Assembly (NCBI GenBank): GCA_031411575.1
Contig: JANOBJ010000247.1
Coordinates: 1-6,147 of the forward strand
Reading direction: 5' to 3'
DNA: 6,147 nt
Source of the DNA: JANOBJ01 sp031411575
GTDB taxonomy: Bacteria; Pseudomonadota; Gammaproteobacteria; Burkholderiales; Burkholderiaceae_C
The translations under genes and the position numbers were made by a program. Positions 1 to 5,862 of this stretch are shown piece by piece. Each line of letters opens with the position of its first letter. Position 1 is the first letter of the stretch. A model generated the notes under the pieces. The model was not told the DNA's origin. It did no database searches and worked only from the letters and a program-made list of their open reading frames with translations.

Positions 1-185
1 CGGCCGTGGCCCTGCTAAAGGCCAAGCCGAACCCGAGCGACGCCGACATCAACGAGGCCATGACCAACATCTGCCGCTGCGGCACCTACAACCGCATCCG
101 CGCCGCGATCAAGGTGGTGGCCAAAGGCGGCGACACCAAGAGCGCGGCACTGGCGATCCAGCACGCTGACGGGAGCACGACATGA
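1..185 (+). CDS. iorA: [2Fe-2S] subunit of IorAB-type molybdenum hydroxylase, 3' end only
   Basis: The start lies before the window; the last 60 codons are read in frame from base 3 to the TGA at 183-185. The visible part carries ICRCGTYNRI, with TGC codons at 72-74 and 78-80. This is the C-x-C half of the second [2Fe-2S] motif (C-x2-C...C-x-C) in the small subunits of xanthine dehydrogenase-family enzymes. Small stand-alone subunits of this kind, such as isoquinoline 1-oxidoreductase alpha, are usually about 150-160 residues, so roughly the last 40% is present. The role is to relay electrons from the molybdenum site in the large subunit to an outside acceptor. The stop overlaps the next ATG by four bases (182-185), which fits two subunits of one complex. 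The substrate cannot be read from this fragment, and the symbol reflects family rather than a proven isoquinoline activity. Confidence 0.88.
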   Translation, partial: AVALLKAKPNPSDADINEAMTNICRCGTYNRIRAAIKVVAKGGDTKSAALAIQHADGSTT

Positions 186-2395
186 GCGCCGCCCTGAACA
201 CGACTGAACTGTCGCGCCGCAGCTTCATGGCGTCGGCCACCGCTGGCGGGCTGATGGTGGCCTTCCACGTGCCGTTCGCTGCCAACGCGCAGGCGCAGAC
301 GGCCACGCCACCCGAGGTGAATGCCTGGGTCGTGGTGAAGCCGGACGACACCGTGGTCATCCGCATCGCCCGCTCCGAGATGGGCCAGGGCACGCTGACC
401 GGGCTGGCGCAGCTGGTGGCCGAAGAACTCGACTGCAACTGGGCCAAGGTCACCACCGAATACCCGACGCCGGGCCAGAACCTCGCGCGCAACCGCGCCT
501 GGGGCAACTTCTCGACCGGTGGCAGCCGGGGCATCCGCGAGTCGCATGACTACGTGCGCAAGGGCGGCGCCACCGCCCGGCTGATGCTGGTGCAGGCCGC
601 GGCCGACGAGTGGAAGGTGCCGGCCGCCGAATGCAAGGCGGTGGACAGCGTGATCACCCACACCCCCAGCGGTAAAACCACCACCTACGGCAAGGTGGCG
701 GCAGCGGCCGCCAGGCTCACCCCGCCCGCCGACGTGAAGCTGAAAGACCCGAAAGACTGGAAGCTCGCCGGCAAGCGGCTGGCGCGGCTCGACACGGTGG
801 ACAAGGTCACCGGCCAGCAGGTCTATGGCGCGGATTTGAAGCTGCCGGGCATGCTCAACGCGGCTATCAAGGACTGCCCGGTGTTTGGCGGCAAGATTAA
901 AAGCATCAACGCTGCCGCCATCGAGAAACGCCCCGGCGTGAAGAAGGTGGTGCGGGTGGGCGACAGCGCAGTGGCGGTGGTGGCCGACACCTGGTGGCGC
1001 GCCAAGACAGCGCTGGACGCGCTGCCGATCGAGTGGGACAACGGGCCGAACGCACAAGTCTCAAGCGCCAGCATCGCGCAGATGCTCAAGGCAGGCCTGG
1101 ATGCGCCGGATGCGGTGGTGGGCAACCAGAACGGCGACGCCAAGGCCGCGCTGGCAACCGCCGCGCGCAAGCTCGAGGCGGTGTATTCGTACCCGTACCA
1201 GAACCACGCGACGATGGAGCCGATGAACGCCACGGCGAAGTTCACGCTGGCGGCCGCCGGCGCGCCGGCGCGCGGCGAAGTCTGGACGCCCCCGCAAAAC
1301 GGTGAAGCGGCGCTGGCGGCCACGTCCGAGGCGGCCGGGTTGCCGCAGGCCCAGTGCGAGGTCTACAAGCTGCACCTGGGCGGCGGTTTTGGCCGGCGCG
1401 GCGCGGTGCACGACTGGGTGCGCCAGGCGGTGCTGATCGCCAAGGAAATGCCGGGTGTGCCGGTCAAGCTGCTGTGGAGCCGCGAAGAAGACATGCTGCA
1501 CGGCCGTTACCACCCGATCACGCAATGCAAGATGACCGCCGGTCTGGACGCGCAGGGCAACGTGACGGCGCTGCACATGCGGATTTCGGGCCAGTCAATC
1601 CTGGCCGGCGTGTTTCCCCAGAACATACGCAACGGGCTTGATCCGGTGGTGTTCCAGGGCCTCAACGCGCCCGGGCCGGAGGCGTCGATCGGCTACAGCT
1701 TTCCCAACCTGCTGATCGACCACGCAATGCGCAACCCGCACGTGCCGCCGGGCTTCTGGCGCGGCGTGAACCTGAACCAGAACGCGATCTACATGGAGAG
1801 CTTCATTGACGAGATCGCCGCCGCCACCCAGCAAGACCCGCTGGCGCTGCGCCGCAAGCTCATGGCCAGCCACCCCAAACACCTGGCCGTGCTCAACGCG
1901 GTGGCCGAGCGCGCCAAGTGGGGCACGCCCGCGCCCGACGTGGGCGGGCAGAAGGTGTTTCGCGGGCTGGCGCAGACCATGGGCTTTGGCAGCTATGTGG
2001 CGGCCTGTGCCGAGGTGTCGGTCAGCAGCGATGGGGTGCTCAAAATCCACCGCATCATCGCGGCCACCGACCCCGGCCACGCGGTCAATCCGCAGCAGAT
2101 CGAGGCGCAGGTGGAAGGCTCGTTTGCCTACGGCCTGTCGGCCGCGCTGTTTGGCGAGTGCACGGTGAAGGACGGCCGCATCGAGCAGGAGAACTTCAAC
2201 ACCTACCCGGTGGTGCAGATGCAGCACATGCCGGCGGTGGAAACCATCACCCTGCCCTCGGGCGGCTTCTGGGGCGGCGTGGGCGAGCCGACCATCGCAG
2301 TGGCGGCGCCAGCGGTGCTGAACGCGATTTACGCGGCCACGGGCCGGCGCATCCGCGATCTGCCGCTGCGCAACCAGAACCTGAAACGCGCATGA
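182..2395 (+). CDS. iorB: IorB-like molybdopterin-binding subunit of periplasmic molybdenum hydroxylase
   Basis: This is a 737-residue large catalytic subunit of the xanthine dehydrogenase family, in the single-chain IorB layout. It opens with a Tat signal (SRRSFMA, twin arginines at 12-13, hydrophobic stretch to about 32, likely A-x-A cleavage near 36-38), so the folded cofactor-loaded enzyme should be exported. Family marks in order are EMGQG (66-70), TGGSRGIRES (about 112-121), an a/b hammerhead-like segment (about 203-286), GGGFGRRG (400-407, cofactor-binding loop), WSREED (432-437), GFWRGV (524-529) and GGVGEP with Glu702. That Glu matches the catalytic glutamate of the GxGE motif in the family. 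The start is supported by GGGAG at 171-175, six bases upstream, and by the overlap with iorA. IorB relatives hydroxylate N-heterocycles or oxidise aldehydes; the actual substrate is unknown. Its stop overlaps soxX by four bases, an unusual partner for this family. Confidence 0.92.
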   Translation: MSAALNTTELSRRSFMASATAGGLMVAFHVPFAANAQAQTATPPEVNAWVVVKPDDTVVIRIARSEMGQGTLTGLAQLVAEELDCNWAKVTTEYPTPGQNLARNRAWGNFSTGGSRGIRESHDYVRKGGATARLMLVQAAADEWKVPAAECKAVDSVITHTPSGKTTTYGKVAAAAARLTPPADVKLKDPKDWKLAGKRLARLDTVDKVTGQQVYGADLKLPGMLNAAIKDCPVFGGKIKSINAAAIEKRPGVKKVVRVGDSAVAVVADTWWRAKTALDALPIEWDNGPNAQVSSASIAQMLKAGLDAPDAVVGNQNGDAKAALATAARKLEAVYSYPYQNHATMEPMNATAKFTLAAAGAPARGEVWTPPQNGEAALAATSEAAGLPQAQCEVYKLHLGGGFGRRGAVHDWVRQAVLIAKEMPGVPVKLLWSREEDMLHGRYHPITQCKMTAGLDAQGNVTALHMRISGQSILAGVFPQNIRNGLDPVVFQGLNAPGPEASIGYSFPNLLIDHAMRNPHVPPGFWRGVNLNQNAIYMESFIDEIAAATQQDPLALRRKLMASHPKHLAVLNAVAERAKWGTPAPDVGGQKVFRGLAQTMGFGSYVAACAEVSVSSDGVLKIHRIIAATDPGHAVNPQQIEAQVEGSFAYGLSAALFGECTVKDGRIEQENFNTYPVVQMQHMPAVETITLPSGGFWGGVGEPTIAVAAPAVLNAIYAATGRRIRDLPLRNQNLKRA

Positions 2396-2892
2396 CGGAA
2401 AGCGGGCGGCGCATCGGTTCAGTGGGGCGTGGCTTCGCACGGCGCGCGGGAGCCCTGCTGCTGTGCGCCGCCGCCGCGCTGCTGGCCGGCACCAGCCAGG
2501 CCGAAGCACCCCGGCCGCTGCCGCCACTCGTGGTGGTGGCCGACGCCATTGCCCAGCCGCTGACCGACACGCCCGGCGATGCCACGCGCGGCCGCGCCAT
2601 CGTGGCCGACCGGCAGACGGGTCTGTGCCTGCTGTGCCACACCGGGCCATTCCCCGAAGAGCGCTTTCAGGGCAACCTCGCCCCCGATCTGGCCGGTGCG
2701 GGGGCGCGCTGGTCGGCGGGCCAGCTGCGCCTGCGCATCGCCGACCCGCGGCGGCTCAACCCCAACGCGCTCATGCCGTCGTACTACCGCGCCGATGGCC
2801 TGATGCGGGTGGGCCGCAACTGGCAGGGCCAGCCGGTACTGTCGGCCCAGCAGGTCGAGGATGTAGTAGCCTTCCTTCAAACGCTGAAATGA
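2392..2892 (+). CDS. soxX: sulfur oxidation monoheme c-type cytochrome SoxX
   Basis: This 166-residue protein has a basic N-terminus and a Sec-type hydrophobic core (about 19-32, ALLLCAAAALLAG), with likely cleavage near SQAEA (35-39). It has one heme-attachment motif, CLLCH at 79-83, and a downstream LMPSYY with Met128 as the expected distal heme ligand. The segment GNLAPDLAGAG...LRIADPRRLNPNALMPS is the family's typical core. SoxX pairs with SoxA in the periplasm, and the SoxAX complex oxidatively links a sulfur compound to the SoxY cysteine and passes electrons to a cytochrome pool. The start at 2392 gives an ATGA overlap with the iorB stop. The frame is open further upstream, but that would only place the start inside iorB without a signal peptide. 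The start has no obvious ribosome binding site, so translation probably depends on coupling to iorB. Confidence 0.9.
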   Translation: MTESGRRIGSVGRGFARRAGALLLCAAAALLAGTSQAEAPRPLPPLVVVADAIAQPLTDTPGDATRGRAIVADRQTGLCLLCHTGPFPEERFQGNLAPDLAGAGARWSAGQLRLRIADPRRLNPNALMPSYYRADGLMRVGRNWQGQPVLSAQQVEDVVAFLQTLK

Positions 2893-3389
2893 CCATGCGC
2901 CGACTTCCCGCTACTGCCCTGCCCCTTGATGCGCTACCCGCATCGCGGCGCCACCTGCTGGCGCTGGGCGCGGGTGCGGCGCTGTGGGTCACGGTGCGGC
3001 CGGCGCAGGCGCAGTCCGACCCGCTGGCGGCCGCGGTGGCCGCCTACACCGGTGGGGCGCCCACCAAGGCCGGCAAGGTCACGCTCGAGATTGCCAAGCT
3101 CATCGACAACGGCAACGCGGTGCCCATGACCATCAGTGTGGACAGCCCGATGACCGAAGCCAGCCATGTGACGGCGATCGCGGTTTTCAACGAACGCAAC
3201 CCGCAGCGCGAGGTGGTCAAGCTCACGCTCGGCCCCCGTGCCGGCAAGGCCGTGGTGTCCACGCGCATCCGGCTGGCCACCAGCCAGAAGCTCACCGCCG
3301 TGGCCAAACTCAACGACGGCAGCTTCTGGACGCAGACGGTGGATGTCATCGTGACACTGGCAGCCTGCATTGAAGGCGAGAACACGTGA
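2889..3389 (+). CDS. soxY: thiosulfate oxidation carrier protein SoxY (non-canonical C-terminus)
   Basis: This is a 166-residue SoxY. The N-terminus carries a Tat-like signal (SRRHLL, arginines at 20-21, hydrophobic stretch to about 34, AQA cleavage at about 39-41). A typical SoxY body follows: KVTLEIAKLIDNGNAVPMTISVDSPM (63-88), VTAIAVFNERNP (94-105), and a C-terminal strand ending VTLAAC. The only cysteine in the protein is Cys160, near the C-terminus, as expected for the residue that carries the sulfur substrate. Classical SoxY ends in GGCGG, but here the cysteine sits in LAACIEGENT with six residues after it. The start at 2889 overlaps the soxX stop (ATGA, 2889-2892). A second in-frame ATG at 2895 is equally possible and changes only two residues. 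SoxY is expected to be exported as a folded SoxYZ dimer. Confidence 0.9.
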   Translation: MTMRRLPATALPLDALPASRRHLLALGAGAALWVTVRPAQAQSDPLAAAVAAYTGGAPTKAGKVTLEIAKLIDNGNAVPMTISVDSPMTEASHVTAIAVFNERNPQREVVKLTLGPRAGKAVVSTRIRLATSQKLTAVAKLNDGSFWTQTVDVIVTLAACIEGENT

Positions 3390-3402
3390 TCGGAACCAAC
3401 TG

Positions 3403-3723
3403 ATGGCCCGCACCCTCCTCACCGTCCCCAAGTCCGTCAAGCGCGGCGAGGTGTTTGAGGTGCGCACGCTGATCGGCCACCCGATGGAAACCGGTTTCCG
3501 CGCCGGCGCGGAGGGCCAGCGGCTGGCGCGCGACATCATTCAGCGCTTTTCGTGCCGCTACAACGGCGAGTTGGTGTTCAGCGCGGAGCTGTTCTCGGCC
3601 ATCTCGGCCAACCCGTACATCGCGTTCCACACCGTGGCCACGGTCAGTGGCACGCTGGCCTTCACCTGGGAAGGCGACAACGGGTTTTCGCAAACCGAGA
3701 CGGTTGCGATCCAGGTCACATGA
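3403..3723 (+). CDS. soxZ: thiosulfate oxidation carrier complex protein SoxZ
   Basis: This is a 106-residue protein of the usual SoxZ length. Family signatures are HPMETG (26-31), FSCRYNGELVFSAEL (49-63), AISANPYIAF (66-75) and GTLAFTWEGDNGFSQTE (83-99). It has no signal peptide, which is normal, since SoxZ is known to travel to the periplasm bound to Tat-exported SoxY. It forms the SoxYZ carrier that presents sulfur intermediates to SoxAX, SoxB and SoxCD. The ATG at 3403 is chosen because it yields the standard N-terminus and lies 13 bases past the soxY stop. An in-frame TTG at 3370 would add 11 residues and overlap soxY by 20 bases, and is less likely. Only a weak purine stretch (CGGAA) precedes the start. 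The stop overlaps the soxA start by ATGA. Confidence 0.93.
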   Translation: MARTLLTVPKSVKRGEVFEVRTLIGHPMETGFRAGAEGQRLARDIIQRFSCRYNGELVFSAELFSAISANPYIAFHTVATVSGTLAFTWEGDNGFSQTETVAIQVT

Positions 3724-4508
3724 GGCGGCTGGGCGCGCTGGCGATGCTGGTGGCGCTCGCGGGCGCGGTCACGCTGGCCGGCTCGCAGGCGCCCACCACG
3801 CCCGACACCCGCCGCTCGGGCTTTGACGACATGAGCGCGCCGGTGCAGGCGATGCAGCGCGACGACACGCAAAACCCCGGCATGCTGTGGGTGGCCGACG
3901 GCGAGGTGGCCTGGCAGCGCGACATGGGTCCCGGCAACCGGTCAGCCTGCGTCAGCTGCCACGGCGATGCTGCCCAATCGATGCGCGGCGTGGCGGCGCG
4001 CTACCCGGCCTGGGACGAGCGGCTGGCACGCCCGATCAACCTGCAGCAGCGCATCAACCAGTGCCGCGAGCGCTACCAGATCATCATGCCGCTGCCGGTC
4101 GAAAGCCGCGACCTGCTGAACCTGGAAAGCTATGTGGCGCACCAGTCGCGCGGCCTGCCGCTGGCGCCGCCGGTTGACCCGCGCCTGACGCCCTGGCGCG
4201 AGCGCGGCGAGGCGTTGTTCAGCCAGCGCATCGGCCAGCTCAACCTGTCGTGCGCGCAGTGCCACGACGAACTGGCCGGCCGCCGGCTGGCCGGCAGCGT
4301 GATCCCGCAGGGCCACATCAATGGCTACCCGATCTACCGGCTGGAGTGGCAGGGCGTGGGATCCTTGCAGCGGCGCCTGCGAAACTGCACCACCGGGGTG
4401 CGCGCCGAGGCATATGGGTTTGGCAGCACCGAAGCAGTGCAGCTGGAACTGCATTTGGCCCAGCGCTCGCGCGGCATGCCGCTGGAAACACCGGGGGTGC
4501 GGCCTTAG
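3720..4508 (+). CDS. soxA: sulfur oxidation diheme c-type cytochrome SoxA
   Basis: This 262-residue protein has a Sec signal peptide (MRRLGALAMLVALAGAVTLAGSQA, cleavage near 24). It has two heme-attachment motifs, CVSCH at 77-81 and CAQCH at 178-182. Two further cysteines, Cys115 (INQCRERY) and Cys223 (RNCTTGVRAE), are where the family places the axial heme ligands; in characterised SoxA the second-heme cysteine is modified to a persulfide. GHINGYPIYRLEWQ (199-211) is another strong SoxA signature. The protein is therefore the diheme form with all key residues present. With SoxX it forms SoxAX, which joins thiosulfate to SoxY. The start gives a 4-base overlap with soxZ; AGG at 3713-3715 may help initiation. 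The gene is the last of the operon: no soxB follows, and the next gene lies on the opposite strand. Confidence 0.94.
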   Translation: MRRLGALAMLVALAGAVTLAGSQAPTTPDTRRSGFDDMSAPVQAMQRDDTQNPGMLWVADGEVAWQRDMGPGNRSACVSCHGDAAQSMRGVAARYPAWDERLARPINLQQRINQCRERYQIIMPLPVESRDLLNLESYVAHQSRGLPLAPPVDPRLTPWRERGEALFSQRIGQLNLSCAQCHDELAGRRLAGSVIPQGHINGYPIYRLEWQGVGSLQRRLRNCTTGVRAEAYGFGSTEAVQLELHLAQRSRGMPLETPGVRP

Positions 4509-4550
4509 CGCACGCTGCCGGGGCCAGGCGGTGGTTCAACAGGCGCATCC

Positions 4551-4577
4551 AGTTTGCTATTATTTATATAGCAAACT
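4551..4577. repeat. AT-rich perfect 10-bp inverted repeat, 7-base loop
   Basis: AGTTTGCTAT (4551-4560) is followed by the spacer TATTTAT and the exact reverse complement ATAGCAAACT (4568-4577). It is sharply AT-rich against very GC-rich surroundings and sits between two convergent genes, 43 bases past the soxA stop. There is no T-run after either arm, so it is not a classic intrinsic terminator, though it could act as a shared processing or termination stem for both convergent transcripts. I recall similar short AT-rich stems built on GCTATT/AATAGC being scattered between genes in Comamonadaceae, so it may be a lineage repeat. That link is from memory and unchecked. Confidence 0.75.
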
Positions 4578-4603
4578 ATGACCACTGGGTGCGGACGAGA
4601 GCA

Positions 4604-4622
4604 CGATTTTGCTTGAAAATCG
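4604..4622. repeat. 7-bp inverted repeat with 5-base loop
   Basis: CGATTTT (4604-4610) and AAAATCG (4616-4622) are perfect complements around the loop GCTTG. The hairpin lies 26 bases beyond the larger AT-rich inverted repeat in the same convergent intergenic stretch. Read on the minus strand, the sequence just upstream of it contains TTTTTAG. It could be a weak terminator for the minus-strand gene or the second half of a composite intergenic repeat. Confidence 0.5.
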
Positions 4623-4688
4623 GCTAAAAATGCCTGAGTCACCGGCGTTGGCCTGCTGCGGCCCGACGCGGCGCCAGGCGCCCCACAC

Positions 4689-5690
4689 TCAGTCGAGCTT
4701 GATGCCCAGATCGACCGCCAGCTTGATCCAGACCGGCACGGTTTCTTCCCACTCGCGGCGGGTGTCCGCCAGGTTTTTTGGCTTGTTGGGGATGGCAAAG
4801 GTCTCGCGCAGCTTGGCCGCGCGCTCGGTGTTGGCGCCCTCCACCACCACCCGCGACAGCGCCTGCAGCACCGCCTCGGGCGTACCGGCCGGCGCCATCA
4901 GCGGCAGGCCGCCTTCCAGGCTGACCAGGCGGCCGGGGATGCCCTGCTCGACCAGCGTCGGCACATCGGGCAGCTTGGGCGAGCGGTAGCTGCCGGTCAC
5001 GCCGATCGGGCGCACGCCGCGCGACTGCACGGTGGCAAACGCCTGGTAGCTGCCAATGGCGATCTGCGTCTGGCCCGACGCCACATCGATCCACATCGGC
5101 GATTCGCCGCGGTAGTGCACGGCGAGGATCTTGGTGCCATGGGCGCGGTTGGTCTGGTCGGCCACCATGTGTGGGTACGAGCCGGGCGCGTAGGTGCCCA
5201 TTGACGCGGTATTGGTCTTGGCGAACTCGATGAACTCGCGCATGTTCTTGGCCGGCACCTTCTCGGACACGCCCACCACCAGCGGGCCTGAAGGGAAGTT
5301 GGCGACCGGCGTGAGGTCCTTGTCCAGGTTGTAGGGCAGCTTGGTATAGAGCACGCGGTTTTGCCAGACCGTGCCCGACGTCGTCATGAGCAGCGTGTAG
5401 CCGTCAGCCGGTGATTTGGCCACGGCGTCAATGCCGATGATGGCGCCGGCGCCGGGCCGGTTGTCCACCAGCGCCGGCACGCCGAACTTGGCGGTCAGCT
5501 GCTCGGCGTACATGCGCGCGTAGGCGTCGGTCAGGCCACCCGGCGGGAACGCCACCACGATGCGGATCGGTTTGTTGGGCCACTTGGGCGCCTGCGCCAT
5601 CGCGTCGGGCACGAGGGCGCTGGCGCCCAGCGCCGTGGTGGTCGCCAGAAAACGGCGGCGGGTATCGCCCGGGGCTACAGTCATGGCCAT
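4689..5690 (-). CDS. tripartite tricarboxylate transporter substrate-binding protein (Bug family)
   Basis: This 333-residue periplasmic binding protein is read on the minus strand. It starts with a Tat-like signal (DTRRRFLATT, arginines at 11-13, hydrophobic stretch to about 27, AMA cleavage at about 30-32). The mature part begins WPNKPIRIVVAFPPGGLTDAYAR (37-59) and continues with VDNRPGAGAIIGIDAVAKSPADGYTLL, both hallmarks of the Bug/TctC family. Length is normal. Bug proteins capture small organic acids or related solutes for TctAB-type transporters, but no membrane genes are in the window; orphan Bug genes are common in Burkholderiales. Ligand unknown. The start could be at 5690 or at the in-frame ATG at 5684: the purine stretch GAAAG abuts the first ATG but is six bases from the second, which favours 5684. 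The gene converges with the sox operon and is divergent from the VOC gene. Confidence 0.93.
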   Translation of the reverse strand: MAMTVAPGDTRRRFLATTTALGASALVPDAMAQAPKWPNKPIRIVVAFPPGGLTDAYARMYAEQLTAKFGVPALVDNRPGAGAIIGIDAVAKSPADGYTLLMTTSGTVWQNRVLYTKLPYNLDKDLTPVANFPSGPLVVGVSEKVPAKNMREFIEFAKTNTASMGTYAPGSYPHMVADQTNRAHGTKILAVHYRGESPMWIDVASGQTQIAIGSYQAFATVQSRGVRPIGVTGSYRSPKLPDVPTLVEQGIPGRLVSLEGGLPLMAPAGTPEAVLQALSRVVVEGANTERAAKLRETFAIPNKPKNLADTRREWEETVPVWIKLAVDLGIKLD

Positions 5691-5823
5691 CTTTCGTCGG
5701 AAATGAGGACAAAATCAGTCTAGCACCGGGTTTGCGGGTGATTGGGCATGAGATACCCGACCCTGGAAGCTACGTTGAACCCACCCGCCCGGCGCGTACC
5801 GCCCGCACGCCCGGGCCCCGCGC

Positions 5824-5848
5824 GCAACCCGGGTTGCCGCCTTTTTTT
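5824..5848 (+). terminator. palindrome plus T-run just upstream of the VOC gene (terminator- or attenuator-like)
   Basis: GCAACCCGGGTTGC (5824-5837) is a perfect 14-bp palindrome. It is followed by CGCC and then seven T (5842-5848). In RNA it can fold as a 5-bp stem with a CCGG loop ahead of a U-run, which resembles an intrinsic terminator. CCCGGG occurs again upstream (about 5811-5818) and could give a competing fold. It lies 15 bases before the start codon, an odd place for a plain terminator, so an attenuator or an operator for a dimeric regulator is also possible. The four-base gap between stem and T-run weakens the terminator reading. Confidence 0.35.
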
Positions 5849-5851
5849 GAT

Positions 5852-5855
5852 GGAG
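5852..5855 (+). promoter_or_regulatory. ribosome binding site of the VOC gene
   Basis: GGAG lies seven bases before the ATG at 5863, a good Shine-Dalgarno match and spacing. It fixes the start codon choice for the VOC gene. It follows the T-run by only three bases, so any structure in the leader could affect its access. Confidence 0.7.
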
Positions 5856-5862
5856 TGCCGCC

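Larger units (their letters stand above)
4509..4688. other. convergent intergenic region between soxA and the Bug receptor gene
   Basis: This region holds the two inverted repeats listed separately, plus a GC-rich part (about 4640-4688) with two copies of GGCGCC one base apart (4670-4675 and 4677-4682). I find no open reading frame with recognisable content, no soxB remnant, and no tRNA-like fold. Both flanking genes end here, so a termination role is expected for at least one of the stems. Confidence 0.6.
5691..5862. other. divergent intergenic region, expected to hold both promoters
   Basis: The Bug gene and the VOC gene start outward from this 172-base stretch, so both promoters should lie here. 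On the minus strand TAGACT (complement of 5717-5722) is a possible -10 box about 27 bases before the Bug gene, but I find no good -35 at 17-18 bases. On the plus strand TTGCGG (5732-5737) resembles a -35 without a convincing -10. The right part is GC-rich, with the palindrome and T-run listed separately. Confidence 0.4.

Noticed and set aside
86..1057. A 323-codon open frame on the minus strand inside iorB
   Set aside because: It lies opposite a clearly recognisable molybdopterin subunit, has a His/Arg/Gly-rich composition typical of antisense frames in GC-rich DNA, and matches no family I know.
1918..2391. Upstream extension of the soxX frame into iorB
   Set aside because: The frame is open by chance. 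The ATG at 2392 gives a proper signal peptide and a 4-base overlap.
1595..2650. A 351-codon minus-strand open frame across iorB and soxX
   Set aside because: It is antisense to two well-supported genes and crosses their junction; its composition is that of a high-GC shadow frame.
3370..3402. TTG start for soxZ overlapping soxY
   Set aside because: The added residues do not look like SoxZ, and the ATG at 3403 gives the family's usual length.
3552..3719. Upstream extension of the soxA frame into soxZ
   Set aside because: The ATG at 3720 gives the signal peptide and coupling; the upstream part is an out-of-frame reading of soxZ.
4497..4513. Small stem GTGCG/CGCAC across the soxA stop codon as a terminator
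   Set aside because: Only five base pairs and no T-run; such stems are frequent by chance in GC-rich DNA.
4670..4682. Twin GGCGCC sites as a repeat or hairpin
   Set aside because: The one-base gap does not allow a stable hairpin of the two copies, and this hexamer is common in GC-rich genomes.
4609..4989. Plus-strand 126-codon frame opposite the Bug gene
   Set aside because: Most of it is antisense to the clearly identified receptor and it shows no recognisable domain.
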